The position numbers were made by a program, and so were the translations under genes. From Bacteroidaceae bacterium (GTDB taxonomy: Bacteria > Bacteroidota > Bacteroidia > Bacteroidales > Bacteroidaceae), in assembly GCA_017524545.1 (NCBI GenBank), contig JAFXVN010000044.1, positions 42,557-106,556 on the forward strand: a stretch of DNA of 64,000 bases. The letters run 5' to 3'. Position 1 is the first letter of the stretch. Every line of letters begins with the position of its first letter. Shown here piece after piece: positions 7,807 through 17,976 of the stretch. The notes under the pieces are model-generated. The model was not told where the DNA came from. It saw only the letters and a list, made by a program, of their open reading frames with translations, and ran no database searches.

Positions 7807-9004
7807 TTCTAAAAAGGTTGTTGTCGCCTTTAGTGGCGGTTTGGATACCAGTTACACAGTGATGTATCTGGCAAAGGAGAAAGGTTATGAGGTCTATGCG
7901 GCTTGTGCCAATACGGGTGGTTTCAGTCCCGAGCAGCTCAAGGCTAACGAAGAGAATGCCTACAAGCTGGGCGCAAAGAAGTATGTCACCTTGGATGTGA
8001 CAAAGGAGTACTACGAGAAGTCCCTCAAGTATATGGTGTTCGGCAATGTGCTGCGCAACAATTGCTATCCTATCTCGGTTAGCAGCGAGCGCATCTTCCA
8101 GGCTTTGGCTATTGCCCGTTATGCCAAGGAGATTGGAGCCACGGCGATTGCTCACGGCTCCACTGGCGCAGGCAACGACCAGATACGCTTCGACATGACG
8201 TTCCTCGTGATGTGTCCGGGTGTGGAGATTATCACCCTGACCCGCGATGGCAACCTCTCTCGTCAGGAGGAAGTGGATTACCTTAACAAGAACGGATACT
8301 TTGCCGATTTCACCAAGCTCAAATACAGCTACAACGTGGGTCTTTGGGGGACAAGCATCTGTGGCGGCGAGATTCTCGATTCTAAGCAGGGCTTGCCAGA
8401 GAGTGCCTACTTGAAGCATCCGACCGAAGAAGGCCCCGAACTGCTGAAGATAGGCTTCGAGAAGGGTGAGATATGCACCGTCAACGGCGAGCATTTCGAT
8501 GACAAGATAAAGGCCATACAGAAGGTAGAGGAGATAGGTGCCCGCTACGGCATTGGCCGTGACTGTCATGTGGGCGACACCATCATAGGCATCAAGGGTC
8601 GCGTCGGCTTCGAAGCTGCTGCTCCTATGCTCATCATCGGTGCACATCGCTATTTGGAGAAGTTCACGCTCTCCAAGTGGCAGCAGTACTGGAAGGAGCA
8701 GGTGGCGAATTGGTATGGCATGTTCCTGCACGAGAGCCAGTATCTCGAACCCGTCATGCCGGACATCGAAGCGATGCTCCTGAGCAGCCAGCGTAACGTA
8801 ACGGGCGAAGTGACACTCGAACTGCGTCCGCTCTGCTTTCAGACCGTCGGCGTGGACAGCCCCAACGACCTCGTCAAGAACAAGCTCGGCGAATATGGCG
8901 AGACAGCAAAGGCTTGGACAAGCGAGGACGCCAAGGGCTTTATCAAAGTGACATCAACGGCATTGAGAGCTTACTATTTGGCACACCCAGGTGAGAGGGA
9001 ATAA
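7802..9004 (+). CDS. argG: argininosuccinate synthase
   Basis: 400 residues, matching the family. It joins citrulline and aspartate with ATP hydrolysis to AMP. The ATP pyrophosphatase loop SGGLDTS is at 11-17, with HGSTGAGNDQIRFD about 120 residues later. The ATG lies within TATGAAT linker repeats. The C-terminus ends HPGERE and the stop TAA overlaps the left end of a palindromic element at 9003, so the last residues may have been altered by the insertion. Confidence 0.96.
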   Translation: MNSKKVVVAFSGGLDTSYTVMYLAKEKGYEVYAACANTGGFSPEQLKANEENAYKLGAKKYVTLDVTKEYYEKSLKYMVFGNVLRNNCYPISVSSERIFQALAIARYAKEIGATAIAHGSTGAGNDQIRFDMTFLVMCPGVEIITLTRDGNLSRQEEVDYLNKNGYFADFTKLKYSYNVGLWGTSICGGEILDSKQGLPESAYLKHPTEEGPELLKIGFEKGEICTVNGEHFDDKIKAIQKVEEIGARYGIGRDCHVGDTIIGIKGRVGFEAAAPMLIIGAHRYLEKFTLSKWQQYWKEQVANWYGMFLHESQYLEPVMPDIEAMLLSSQRNVTGEVTLELRPLCFQTVGVDSPNDLVKNKLGEYGETAKAWTSEDAKGFIKVTSTALRAYYLAHPGERE

Positions 9005-9045
9005 GCCTACCCCCAACCCCTCCCAAAGGGAGGGGAGAATAAAAG

Positions 9046-9300
9046 ATGCCTATGGTAGATAAAACTTCTTTCGGTTATGAAATGGCAGATCCAATGACAT
9101 ATTCTCTTCTGAAAGGATATGCAAATGAAAATAGGAGAAAGCCGACAGAAGCGGAAAGTGTTTTATGGGGCTATCTTAAAGGGAATCAGTGTGGTGCTCA
9201 TTTTAGGAGGCAGCATATCATAGGGCAGTTCATCGCAGACACAGACAACGTCTTAAATAGTATAAAGGATTACATAATAACAAATGGACCAAAACTCTAA
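9046..9300 (+). pseudogene. truncated DUF559 (Vsr-like) endonuclease
   Basis: 84 codons. Residues 20-65 (LLKGYANENRRKPTEAESVL, then LKGNQCGAHFRRQHIIGQFIAD) match the N-terminal half of DUF559, a PD-(D/E)XK, Vsr-like nuclease family. A full protein would continue with IVDFYC...IEVDG, carrying the catalytic acid residues. Here the frame instead runs into TDNVLNSIKDYIITNGPKL and stops. The catalytic core is therefore missing and the gene is inactive. It is enclosed by the inverted palindromic elements. It may be the remnant of a helper gene for the repeat family; this is inference. Confidence 0.7.
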
Positions 9301-9307
9301 CAACACA

Positions 9308-10318
9308 ATGGAGGCCGTCTTTTCTCCCCTCCCTTTGGGAGGGGTTGGGGGTAGGCTTCGAGTTGGAATACTCGGTGCTGCGGGTTACACAGGAGGTGAA
9401 CTTATTCGTGTGTTGCTTGGGCATCCTGAGGTGGAGATTGTTTTCGCAAATAGTGAATCGAATGCCGGCAATCCTGTCAGCGAAGTGCACGAAGGCCTTC
9501 TCGGCGACTGTGAGTTGAGGTTCACCCTCAACTCTCCCTTCGACAAGGTGGATGTGGTCTTTTTCTGCTTCGGCCACGGCAAGAGCGAGCAGTTCCTGAA
9601 GGAGCATGACATACCTGCAAATGTCAAGATAATCGACCTTGCTCAGGACTTTCGCATTGCAGGCGAACATGATTTCATCTATGGCCTTCCAGAGACGCAT
9701 CGCGAGCAAACGCGCACGGCTCAACACCTCGCCAATCCTGGCTGTTTTGCCACCTGCATACAGCTCGCTATGCTGCCCGCTTTGAAGGCTGGCATCATCA
9801 GCGGCGATATTCATGTGAATGGCATTACGGGCAGCACCGGGGCTGGTCAGAAGCCTGGTGCAACGACGCATTTCTCTTGGCGCAACGACAACATCTCCGT
9901 CTATAAGACTTTCACGCACCAGCATCTCTTGGAGATAAACCAGACGGTGCAGGAGCTTTGTCCTGGTTATGACGGCCGTGTGCTCTTCATCCCCCAGCGC
10001 GGCTGCTTCACGCGCGGCATCTTCGTGACGGCATACGCCAAATGCGACTTGCCGCTAGAAGAGGTACAGCGCATCTATGCCGATTATTACAAGGACGCTG
10101 CTTTCACGCACTTTGTTACCAAAAGCCCCGACATGAAGCAGGTGGTGAACACCAACAAGGCTCTCGTTTATGTGGAGAAATACGAGGACCAGCTTTTGAT
10201 GGTGAGCTGCATCGACAACCTGCTGAAGGGCGCCGTCGGGCAGGCAGTGCAGAACATGAACCTCATGTTCGGCCTCGATGAGACAGAAGGCCTGCGATTG
10301 AAAGCGTCAGCCTTCTGA
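9308..10318 (+). CDS. argC: N-acyl-gamma-glutamyl-phosphate reductase
   Basis: About 336 residues. It reduces N-acylglutamyl phosphate with NADPH. The Rossmann motif GILGAAGYTGGE and the active-site NPGCFATC (Cys154 when counted from 9284) are intact. The residues before LRVGILG (EAVFSPLPLGGVGGR) are translated from the right-hand palindromic element, so the natural start has been replaced by one upstream. ATGs at 9308 and 9284 are both possible; 9308 avoids most overlap with the DUF559 remnant. It lies between argG and argD. Confidence 0.92.
   Translation: MEAVFSPLPLGGVGGRLRVGILGAAGYTGGELIRVLLGHPEVEIVFANSESNAGNPVSEVHEGLLGDCELRFTLNSPFDKVDVVFFCFGHGKSEQFLKEHDIPANVKIIDLAQDFRIAGEHDFIYGLPETHREQTRTAQHLANPGCFATCIQLAMLPALKAGIISGDIHVNGITGSTGAGQKPGATTHFSWRNDNISVYKTFTHQHLLEINQTVQELCPGYDGRVLFIPQRGCFTRGIFVTAYAKCDLPLEEVQRIYADYYKDAAFTHFVTKSPDMKQVVNTNKALVYVEKYEDQLLMVSCIDNLLKGAVGQAVQNMNLMFGLDETEGLRLKASAF
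9322..9358. repeat. palindromic element forming the argC N-terminus
   Basis: Inverse copy of 9003-9039, read in frame as part of FSPLPLGGVGGRLR at the start of argC. Confidence 0.85.
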
Positions 10319-10371
10319 TTCGTCATAACGATATGACGTTATAACGCAATAACGAAAAGCAAAAAAGTGAA

Positions 10372-11499
10372 ATGGAACTATTTGATGTATATCCCCTGAT
10401 GGATGTGACTATTGCCCGTGGCAAAGGTTGCACCGTGTGGGACACGGAAGGTCAGGAGTACCTTGACCTCTACGGCGGTCATGCCGTCATTAGCGTGGGA
10501 CACTGCCATCCGCATTATGTGGAGGCAATAACGGGGCAGTTGCAAAAGCTGGGCTTCTACAGCAACTCCGTGCAGAACTCTTTGCAGAAGGAGCTTGCGC
10601 GACGCCTTGGCAAGGTCTGCGGCTACGATGACTACAGCCTCTTCCTCATCAACTCTGGTGCCGAAGCCAACGAGAATGCCTTGAAATTGGCATCTTTCTA
10701 TAATGGACGTACCCGTGTGCTTTCCTTGGAGAAGGCTTTTCATGGCAGAACTTCATTGGCTGTCGAGGCAACCAACAACCCCAAGATTATCGCTCCCATC
10801 AATGCGAACGGACACGTCACCTATCTGCCCCTCAACGACATTAGGGCATGGGAACAGGAGATAGAGAAGGGCGATGTGTGTGCTTGTATCTTGGAGTGCA
10901 TTCAGGGCGTGGGCGGCATCCGCATGGTCGAGGCTGGCTTCTTGCAGGCTCTTCGCAAGTTGTGCGATGAGCACAATACGGTGCTCATCTGCGACGAGAT
11001 ACAATGCGGCTACGGACGCAGCGGCAAGTTCTTCGCCCATCAGCACCTCGGCGTGAAGCCCGACATCATCACGGTGGCTAAGGGCATCTGCAACGGCTTC
11101 CCGATGGGCGCAGTGCTCATTTCCCCGAAGTTCACCCCCGTCTATGGTCAGCTTGGCACAACCTTCGGCGGCAACCATCTGGCTTGTGCTGGTGCCCTTG
11201 CCGTGCTCGACATCATCGAGAGCGAACGGCTCGTGGAGAATGCCGCAGAGGTGGGCGAGTACCTGATACAGACTATTCGCGACGCACAGCTGCCTCATGT
11301 AGTGGAGGTGCGTGGACGAGGCTTGATGATAGGCATAGAGCTTGACATCCCCTACAAGGAACCCCGCCAGCGCCTCGTCTGCGAACAGCATTGCTTCACT
11401 GGCTGCTCAGGCACAAACGTGCTCCGTCTGTTGCCGCCTCTCTGTTTGACAAAGGCCGAAGCAGACAGTTTCGTGGAAAGATTAAAAGCAGTATTATAA
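10372..11499 (+). CDS. argD: acetylornithine/succinylornithine aminotransferase
   Basis: 375 residues, class III PLP aminotransferase. NSGAEANENALKLA (94-107) binds the cofactor phosphate, DEI at 208-210 holds the ring-nitrogen Asp, and Lys237 in TVAKGICNG is the Schiff-base lysine. It converts N-acylglutamate semialdehyde to N-acylornithine. It follows argC by 53 bp, with a spacer of ATAACG units, and ends two bases before the proC start. Since the carbamoyltransferase here is the succinylornithine type, the substrate may be N-succinyl. Confidence 0.94.
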   Translation: MELFDVYPLMDVTIARGKGCTVWDTEGQEYLDLYGGHAVISVGHCHPHYVEAITGQLQKLGFYSNSVQNSLQKELARRLGKVCGYDDYSLFLINSGAEANENALKLASFYNGRTRVLSLEKAFHGRTSLAVEATNNPKIIAPINANGHVTYLPLNDIRAWEQEIEKGDVCACILECIQGVGGIRMVEAGFLQALRKLCDEHNTVLICDEIQCGYGRSGKFFAHQHLGVKPDIITVAKGICNGFPMGAVLISPKFTPVYGQLGTTFGGNHLACAGALAVLDIIESERLVENAAEVGEYLIQTIRDAQLPHVVEVRGRGLMIGIELDIPYKEPRQRLVCEQHCFTGCSGTNVLRLLPPLCLTKAEADSFVERLKAVL

Positions 11500-11501
11500 G
11501 A

Positions 11502-12233
11502 ATGAAGGTAACAGTTATTGGAGCAGGTAACATGGGCGGTGCCCTTGTGAAGGGCTGGGCAAAGGCTGGCATGGCGACGTGCCTCACTGTCACTGCCCGA
11601 ACGCAGCAGACACTCGACCGCCTCAAGGAAATCTGCCCTGGCATTACAGCCATGCTTGATAATAAAAAGGCTGTTCAGGGTGCAGATGTCGTGGTGCTTG
11701 CCGTCAAACCTTGGCTTGTGGAGCAAGTCATTGCGGAGATAACCCCTGAGTTGAGGGATAAACTGCTTATCTCCGTTGCAGCAGGTGTCCGCCATGAAAG
11801 AATTGATGTCTATGCCATGCCCAACATCGCTGCTGAGTTTGGCGAGAGTATGACCTTCGTCGAGGAGGCAGAGCAAGCAGAGACGGCAGCAGAACTTTTC
11901 GGCAGAGTGGGATTGTGCAAGGTCGTTCCCCAGCGACAGATGGCTGCCGGCATGATGATGGCAGGCTGCGGCATTGCCTACGTCGTGCGCTTCCTGCGTG
12001 CCATGATGGAAGGCGGCGTAGAAATGGGCTTCTATCCCGACGAAGCAAAGGAGATAGCCATGCAGACCATGCAGGGAGCCGTCACGATGCTTCGGGAAAC
12101 GGGACTTCACCCGGAGGCAGCTATCGACAAGGTGACAACTCCTGGCGGCATCACCATCAAAGGATTGAACGAACTGGATCATGCCGCTTTCAACTCGGCA
12201 GTAATACGCTGCCTTAAGGCAGGACTGAAGTGA
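11502..12233 (+). CDS. proC: pyrroline-5-carboxylate reductase
   Basis: 243 residues; the NAD(P)-binding GAGNMGGALVKGW is at 7-19, and the C-terminal dimer domain includes DKVTTPGGITIKGL. It reduces P5C to proline. The ATG at 11502 follows the argD stop by two bases; a longer frame from 11391 inside argD is not credible. It is the link between the arginine genes and the proBA genes that follow. The size is slightly shorter than the usual 260-270 residues but all motifs are present. Confidence 0.93.
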   Translation: MKVTVIGAGNMGGALVKGWAKAGMATCLTVTARTQQTLDRLKEICPGITAMLDNKKAVQGADVVVLAVKPWLVEQVIAEITPELRDKLLISVAAGVRHERIDVYAMPNIAAEFGESMTFVEEAEQAETAAELFGRVGLCKVVPQRQMAAGMMMAGCGIAYVVRFLRAMMEGGVEMGFYPDEAKEIAMQTMQGAVTMLRETGLHPEAAIDKVTTPGGITIKGLNELDHAAFNSAVIRCLKAGLK

Positions 12234-12302
12234 AAAGGTGAAAAGTTAAAAGGGTGAAAAGGTAAAAAAGAGAAAAGGTAAAAAGGTGAAAAAGTGAAAA
12301 GA
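12234..12302. repeat. GTGAAAAG-type linker repeat carrying the proB start
   Basis: About nine degenerate units of GTGAAAAG/GTAAAAAG fill the proC-proB spacer. The GTG start of proB at 12294 belongs to the last unit. Confidence 0.8.
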
Positions 12303-13067
12303 AGAATCGTTGTGAAGGTGGGCAGCAATGTGCTCACCACGGACAAAGGCAAGCTCGACATCACCCGCATGTCGTCGCTTGTTGACCAGATTGCCTGGCT
12401 GCGCTGGCACAACTATGACGTTGTGCTTGTCACAAGCGGTGCAGTGGCTTGCGGTCGCAATGAGTTGCAGGTTGACCATCTGCTGGATTCTGTCGAGCAG
12501 CGTCAGCTCTTTTCGGCAATGGGGCAGGTGAAACTCATCAACCTCTACTACGACCTCTTCCGCGAGTACAACATCCATATAGGGCAAGTCCTCACCACGA
12601 AGGAGAACTTTCAAAGCGAACGCTCCTATCAGAACCAAAGGGCTTGCATGGAGGTGATGCTGGAGAATGGCGTGCTGCCCATTGTCAATGAGAACGACAC
12701 GGTAAGCATCGAGGAACTGATGTTCACGGACAACGACGAGCTGTCCGGCCTGATTGCCAAGATGGTTGGGGCGCAGACGCTTGTGCTGCTCACAGGCGTT
12801 GATGGCCTCTACAACGGCAATCCCTCGGAACCTGGCAGCGAGGTCATCCGCACCATCAAGCCGGACGATGACTTGTCCCGCTACATTCAGTCGGAAAAGA
12901 GCACGGCCGGTCGTGGCGGAATGGCCTCCAAGTATAAGACAGCCTGCAGTGTGGCAGCCACAGGCATAAAGGTGATTGTTGCCAACGGAAACAGGAACAA
13001 CATATTGATAGATTTGGCAGAAAAGCCAGAGGAAACAATACATACGGAATGGACTTCGAACCGATAA
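12294..13067 (+). CDS. proB: glutamate 5-kinase
   Basis: 257 residues, the short form without a C-terminal PUA domain. KVGSNVLTTD (8-17), VTSGAVACGRNEL (about 45-57) and NENDTVS (about 133-139) mark the amino-acid kinase fold. It phosphorylates glutamate as the first step of proline synthesis. The start is GTG within a linker repeat (GTG AAA AGA AGA), so the repeat supplies the start codon. The 3' end overlaps proA by 19 bp, implying co-translation. Confidence 0.93.
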   Translation: MKRRIVVKVGSNVLTTDKGKLDITRMSSLVDQIAWLRWHNYDVVLVTSGAVACGRNELQVDHLLDSVEQRQLFSAMGQVKLINLYYDLFREYNIHIGQVLTTKENFQSERSYQNQRACMEVMLENGVLPIVNENDTVSIEELMFTDNDELSGLIAKMVGAQTLVLLTGVDGLYNGNPSEPGSEVIRTIKPDDDLSRYIQSEKSTAGRGGMASKYKTACSVAATGIKVIVANGNRNNILIDLAEKPEETIHTEWTSNR

Positions 13068-14221
13068 AACAGGCAAGCCGGGAGCTGATGCTCCTGACGG
13101 ACGAGCAGCGAAACGATGTGCTTCGGCGCATTGCCGACTGTGCCGAAGCAGCCACGGCACAGCTGCTTGCTGCCAATGCCATAGACTTGCAGAAGCTCGA
13201 ACCAAGCGACCCTCTCTACGACCGCTTGCTGCTTACGCCAGAACGTATCGCCGGAATTGCTGCAGACCTGTGCAACGTGGCCAGGCTGCCGTCGCCTCTT
13301 GGCATCGCCAGCAAGGAGCGGATTCTTGCCAATGGCCTTTATCTGCGGCGTATCAGTGTTCCTTTCGGTGTCATTGGCATTATCTTCGAGGCACGTCCCA
13401 ACGTCTGCTTCGATGTCTTTTCCCTTTGCTTCAAGAGCGGGAATGCCTGCATTCTGAAGGGAAGCCGCAGTGCAGAGGAAAGCAACCGTGCCATCGTGTC
13501 GCTCATCCACGATGTGCTTCGCGAGGCAGGCATTTGCCCTGATGTGGTGACGCTGATGCCGCCCACTCATGAGGCTACAGCGGAACTGCTTGGCGCTGTA
13601 GGCAGTGTTGACCTCGTCATCCCGCGAGGCGGCAGGAAGCTCATCGACTTTGTGCGCGACAATGCCCGTGTGCCGGTCATCGAGACAGGCGCAGGCGTGG
13701 TACATGCCTATTTCGACAAGGATGGCGACCTGGAGAAAGGGCGTCGCATCATCTGCAATGCCAAGATGCGGCGTGTGAGCGTCTGCAACGCGCTCGACTG
13801 TCTGCTGGTTCATCGCGACCGCGCGGCCGACATCCCCGCCTTGCTTGCCCCGATGGAGGGACGTGTGGAAATTGTTACGGACGAGGCGGCAATGGGTACG
13901 GAGTGGATGGACTACAAGCTGTCGCTCCGGGTGGTTGACAGCCTCGACGAAGCATTGGCACACATTGCCCGCTACGGCTCTGGGCATAGCGAATGCATCA
14001 TCACGGAGAACGGTCAGACGGCTTCCCGCTTCCAGCAGATGGTGGATGCCGCCTGCGTCTATGTCAATGCGCCCACCAGCTTCACCGACGGTGCACAGTT
14101 CGGCTTGGGTGCAGAGATTGGCATCTCGACACAGAAGCTCGGCCCTCGCGGTCCTATGGCGCTCGAAGAGATGACCACCTACAAGTGGCTCATCAATGGA
14201 AATGGACAGGTGAGAAGTTAG
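13049..14221 (+). CDS. proA: gamma-glutamyl phosphate reductase
   Basis: 390 residues of the aldehyde dehydrogenase superfamily. GVIGIIFEARPNV (about 108-120), KGSRSAEESN and the catalytic-cysteine region RRVSVCNALDCLL are visible. It reduces glutamyl phosphate to glutamate semialdehyde, which cyclises to P5C for proC. It overlaps proB by 19 bp. Directly after the stop codon comes a palindromic element. Confidence 0.94.
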   Translation: MDFEPIKQASRELMLLTDEQRNDVLRRIADCAEAATAQLLAANAIDLQKLEPSDPLYDRLLLTPERIAGIAADLCNVARLPSPLGIASKERILANGLYLRRISVPFGVIGIIFEARPNVCFDVFSLCFKSGNACILKGSRSAEESNRAIVSLIHDVLREAGICPDVVTLMPPTHEATAELLGAVGSVDLVIPRGGRKLIDFVRDNARVPVIETGAGVVHAYFDKDGDLEKGRRIICNAKMRRVSVCNALDCLLVHRDRAADIPALLAPMEGRVEIVTDEAAMGTEWMDYKLSLRVVDSLDEALAHIARYGSGHSECIITENGQTASRFQQMVDAACVYVNAPTSFTDGAQFGLGAEIGISTQKLGPRGPMALEEMTTYKWLINGNGQVRS

Positions 14222-14262
14222 CCCCTTCCCCAACCCTCCCCCGAGGAGGAGGGAGGATTTAG
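14222..14262. repeat. palindromic element, intergenic
   Basis: GCCCCTTCCCCAACCCTCCC then CCGAGGAGGAGGGAGGATTTA begins at the base after the proA stop. It is a diverged family member and is followed by GCTACC and by AAATGGTAAATGATT linker repeats. Confidence 0.65.
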
Positions 14263-14305
14263 CTACCAGCTGCCGTCCTGAAATGGTAAATGATTAAATG
14301 ATTAA

Positions 14306-16006
<1,701 letters not shown>

Positions 16007-16041
16007 TAAATAGTAAATAGTAAATCGTCAAATAGTAAATT

Positions 16042-17073
16042 GTGAAGAGTTTTCTTAATGTACAGGATTTGGGCGACTTGAAGCAAGCGCTTGCAGAAGC
16101 CCAAGAGATAAAGGCAGACCGCTACAAGTATGATACTTTGGGCAAGAACAAGACTCTGCTCATGGTGTTCTTCAACAACAGCTTGCGCACGCGCCTCAGC
16201 ACGCAGAAAGCAGCCATGAACCTCGGCATGAACGTCATTGTGCTTGATGTCAATGCGGGAGCTTGGAAGCTGGAGACGGAGCGCGGTGTCATCATGGATG
16301 GCGACAAGAGCGAGCATCTGCTGGAAGCCATCCCCGTTATGGGCAGCTACTGCGATGTCATCGGCATCCGTTCCTTCGCTGGCCTCACCGACCGTGACTA
16401 CGACTATGCCGAAACCGTTTACAACCAGTTCGTGCAGTACAGCGGCAAGCCCGTCTTCGCCATGGAGACCGCCACCGTGCACCCCCTGCAGGCCTTTGCC
16501 GACTTGATAACAATTGAGGAGAACAGCCCCCTCCCAACCTCCCCCAAGGGGGAGGGGACTCGACTGGGTACTCCCTCCCTGGGGGGAGATAGAGGGGGGC
16601 TTCCCAAGGTCGTCCTCACTTGGGCGCCGCATCCCAAGTCCCTGCCGCAGGCTGTTCCCAACAGCTTTGCCCAGTGGATGCTGGCTGCTGATGTCGATTT
16701 TGTCATCACCCACCCCGAAGGCTACGAGCTTGACCCACGCTTCGTGGCGGGCGCACATGTGGAATACGACCAGCGGAAAGCCTTCGAGGGCGCGGACTTC
16801 ATCTATGCCAAGAATTGGAGCTGCCCGGGCGTGACCCGTCCCGAAGACTACGGAAAGATACTGCACGACTACCATCAGATGATGCATTGGACGGTCGATG
16901 CCGAGCACATGAGCTGGACCAACAACGCCAAGTTCATGCACTGCCTGCCCGTGCGTCGCGGCATGATAGTCACTGACGATGTCATTGAGGCTCCCACCTC
17001 CCTCGTCATTCCCGAGGCCGCCAACCGCGAAATCTCCGCCACTGTCGTCCTCAAGAGAATCCTGCAAGGTTAA
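16042..17073 (+). CDS. argF': N-succinylornithine carbamoyltransferase
   Basis: 343 residues. Strong similarity to the Bacteroides enzyme: FFNNSLRTRLSTQ (43-55) binds carbamoyl phosphate, HPLQAFADL holds the catalytic region, and HCLPVRRGMIVTDDV lies near the C-terminus. It carbamoylates N-succinylornithine (or N-acetylornithine) in the acylated arginine pathway. Residue 90 is Ser (DGDKSEH), where from memory the B. fragilis enzyme has the specificity-determining Pro90. About 26 residues (NSPLPTSPKGEG...GDRGGL, near 162-188) are translated from a palindromic element pair and are absent from the Bacteroides protein I recall. The start is GTG within AAATAGTAAATTGTGAAG repeats. Confidence 0.92.
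   Translation: MKSFLNVQDLGDLKQALAEAQEIKADRYKYDTLGKNKTLLMVFFNNSLRTRLSTQKAAMNLGMNVIVLDVNAGAWKLETERGVIMDGDKSEHLLEAIPVMGSYCDVIGIRSFAGLTDRDYDYAETVYNQFVQYSGKPVFAMETATVHPLQAFADLITIEENSPLPTSPKGEGTRLGTPSLGGDRGGLPKVVLTWAPHPKSLPQAVPNSFAQWMLAADVDFVITHPEGYELDPRFVAGAHVEYDQRKAFEGADFIYAKNWSCPGVTRPEDYGKILHDYHQMMHWTVDAEHMSWTNNAKFMHCLPVRRGMIVTDDVIEAPTSLVIPEAANREISATVVLKRILQG
16525..16603. repeat. palindromic element pair inserted in frame in argF'
   Basis: AGCCCCCTCCCAACCTCCCC (left) and GGGGGGAGATAGAGGGGGGC (right) frame two cores, CCCCCAAGGGGG and CTCCCTCCCTGGGGGGAG. About 78 bases without a stop, read as NSPLPTSPKGEG...GDRGGLP. Confidence 0.85.
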
Positions 17074-17075
17074 CT

Positions 17076-17609
17076 ATGAATTATGCACTATGCACTATGA
17101 ATTATGAATTGATTTCTTTGGTTCGCAGCCGCTACAGCTGCCGCGCTTATCTCGACAAGCCCGTCGAGGAAGAGAAGTTGGAGTATATCAAGGAATGTGT
17201 GCGTCTGGCGCCTTCCGCAGTCAACAAGCAGCCTTGGAAGTTCCGCATCGTCCGCAGCGCGGAGGGTAGGGAGAAGCTTCAGTCCTGCTATGCACGCCCT
17301 TGGTTCAACGAGGCTCCGCTATACATCCTGGCCTCCGTGCTGCACGAGCAGGAATGGGTGCGGGCAGATGGCAAGCATCATGGCGACATCGATGTGGCCA
17401 TTGCTGTGGAGCACCTTTGTCTGGCAGCCACAGAGCAAGGGCTTGGCACCTGCTGGGTTTGCAATTTCGATGCCCAACGCTGCCACCAGCTCTTCCAGAT
17501 GCCAGAGACGGAAGAACCCGTCGTCATCATCCCCATCGGCTATCCCGCCGCCACAGAAGTACCCACCAAGACGCGCAAGGCACAGGAAGACATCTTCTTC
17601 GAGGCATAG
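17076..17609 (+). CDS. nitroreductase-family protein
   Basis: 177 residues. RSRYSCRAYLDKPVEEEKL and APSAVNKQPWKFRIV are the FMN-binding N-terminal motifs of the nitroreductase superfamily; GLGTCWVCNF and PIGYP complete the fold. It is an FMN-dependent NAD(P)H oxidoreductase of unknown substrate. The start is ambiguous: 17076 or 17097, both within ATGAATTATGCACTATG linker repeats. It is the last gene of the arginine/proline block and is followed by a terminator. Confidence 0.85.
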   Translation: MNYALCTMNYELISLVRSRYSCRAYLDKPVEEEKLEYIKECVRLAPSAVNKQPWKFRIVRSAEGREKLQSCYARPWFNEAPLYILASVLHEQEWVRADGKHHGDIDVAIAVEHLCLAATEQGLGTCWVCNFDAQRCHQLFQMPETEEPVVIIPIGYPAATEVPTKTRKAQEDIFFEA

Positions 17610-17668
17610 TTTGTGTTGTTGACATATCCCGAATCCATAAGGGCACGTATCTGACCCTTTAGAACAAG

Positions 17669-17700
17669 AGAAAAGCATCCGCGTGGATGCTTTTTTTTTG
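17669..17700 (+). terminator. intrinsic terminator after the nitroreductase gene
   Basis: Stem AAAAGCATCC / GGATGCTTTT with loop GCGT, followed by a T run. Confidence 0.85.
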
Positions 17701-17726
17701 TTTCCAGCAAATTTCTTTTGTATTTC

Positions 17727-17757
17727 TTTGCTGTTTCCTTAATTATTCATACCTTTG
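17727..17757 (+). promoter_or_regulatory. promoter of the ADP-ribosyltransferase module
   Basis: TTTG (17727-17730), 19 bases, TACCTTTG (17750-17757): a textbook Bacteroidota promoter. The 5' leader that follows can pair ACCGC with GCGGT around 17763-17797. Confidence 0.8.
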
Positions 17758-17832
17758 CATCACCGCACTTAGCCCACAAGTGGGTGAGCGGGCGGTCTTA
17801 TATATAAGAAACAACAGGAAGGTGAGGTGAAT

Positions 17833-17976
17833 ATGCCAGAGTTTGAACATAACAGAGAAGAACGAATAGATGCAGTTATCAAGAGTATTCTGTCATCTAA
17901 GGAGAACGCTATCAAGTGGATGCATGAGGCGGGACTTGCCGATGCAAAAGGACGTCTTAATCCTATGTTTAGATGA
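17833..17976 (+). CDS. small protein upstream of the ADP-ribosyltransferase
   Basis: 47 residues (MPEFEHNREERIDAVIKSIL... ending GRLNPMFR), acidic N-terminus and a probable helix in the middle. It has its own promoter and overlaps the next gene by ATGA (17973-17976), so the two are co-translated. The order small gene then enzyme suits an antitoxin-toxin or accessory-effector pair. No family is recognised; function is inference from position. Confidence 0.65.
   Translation: MPEFEHNREERIDAVIKSILSSKENAIKWMHEAGLADAKGRLNPMFR

Larger units (their letters stand above)
9003..9358. mobile_element. composite element: 37-bp perfect inverted repeats around a DUF559 remnant
   Basis: The sequence at 9003-9039 (AAGCCTACCCCCAACCCCTC, then CCAAAGGGAGGGGAGAA) is exactly repeated in inverse at 9322-9358. 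Between them lies a short DUF559 endonuclease remnant. The left copy overlaps the argG stop; the right copy is translated as the N-terminus of argC. The perfect repeats suggest a recent event. No transposase is present; the mechanism is unknown. Confidence 0.7.
17628..17759. repeat. direct repeat copy 1 (gene end + terminator + promoter)
   Basis: About 132 bp, closely matching 18581-18712. Both contain CCCGAATCCATA, GGGCACGTATCTG, a GCATCC hairpin terminator, and a TTTG-N19-TAnnTTTG promoter. The two copies bracket the ADP-ribosyltransferase module. Confidence 0.8.

Noticed and set aside
9003-9358. Classical insertion sequence
   Set aside because: Inverted repeats are perfect, but there is no transposase and no clear target duplication, so it is listed as a composite element only.
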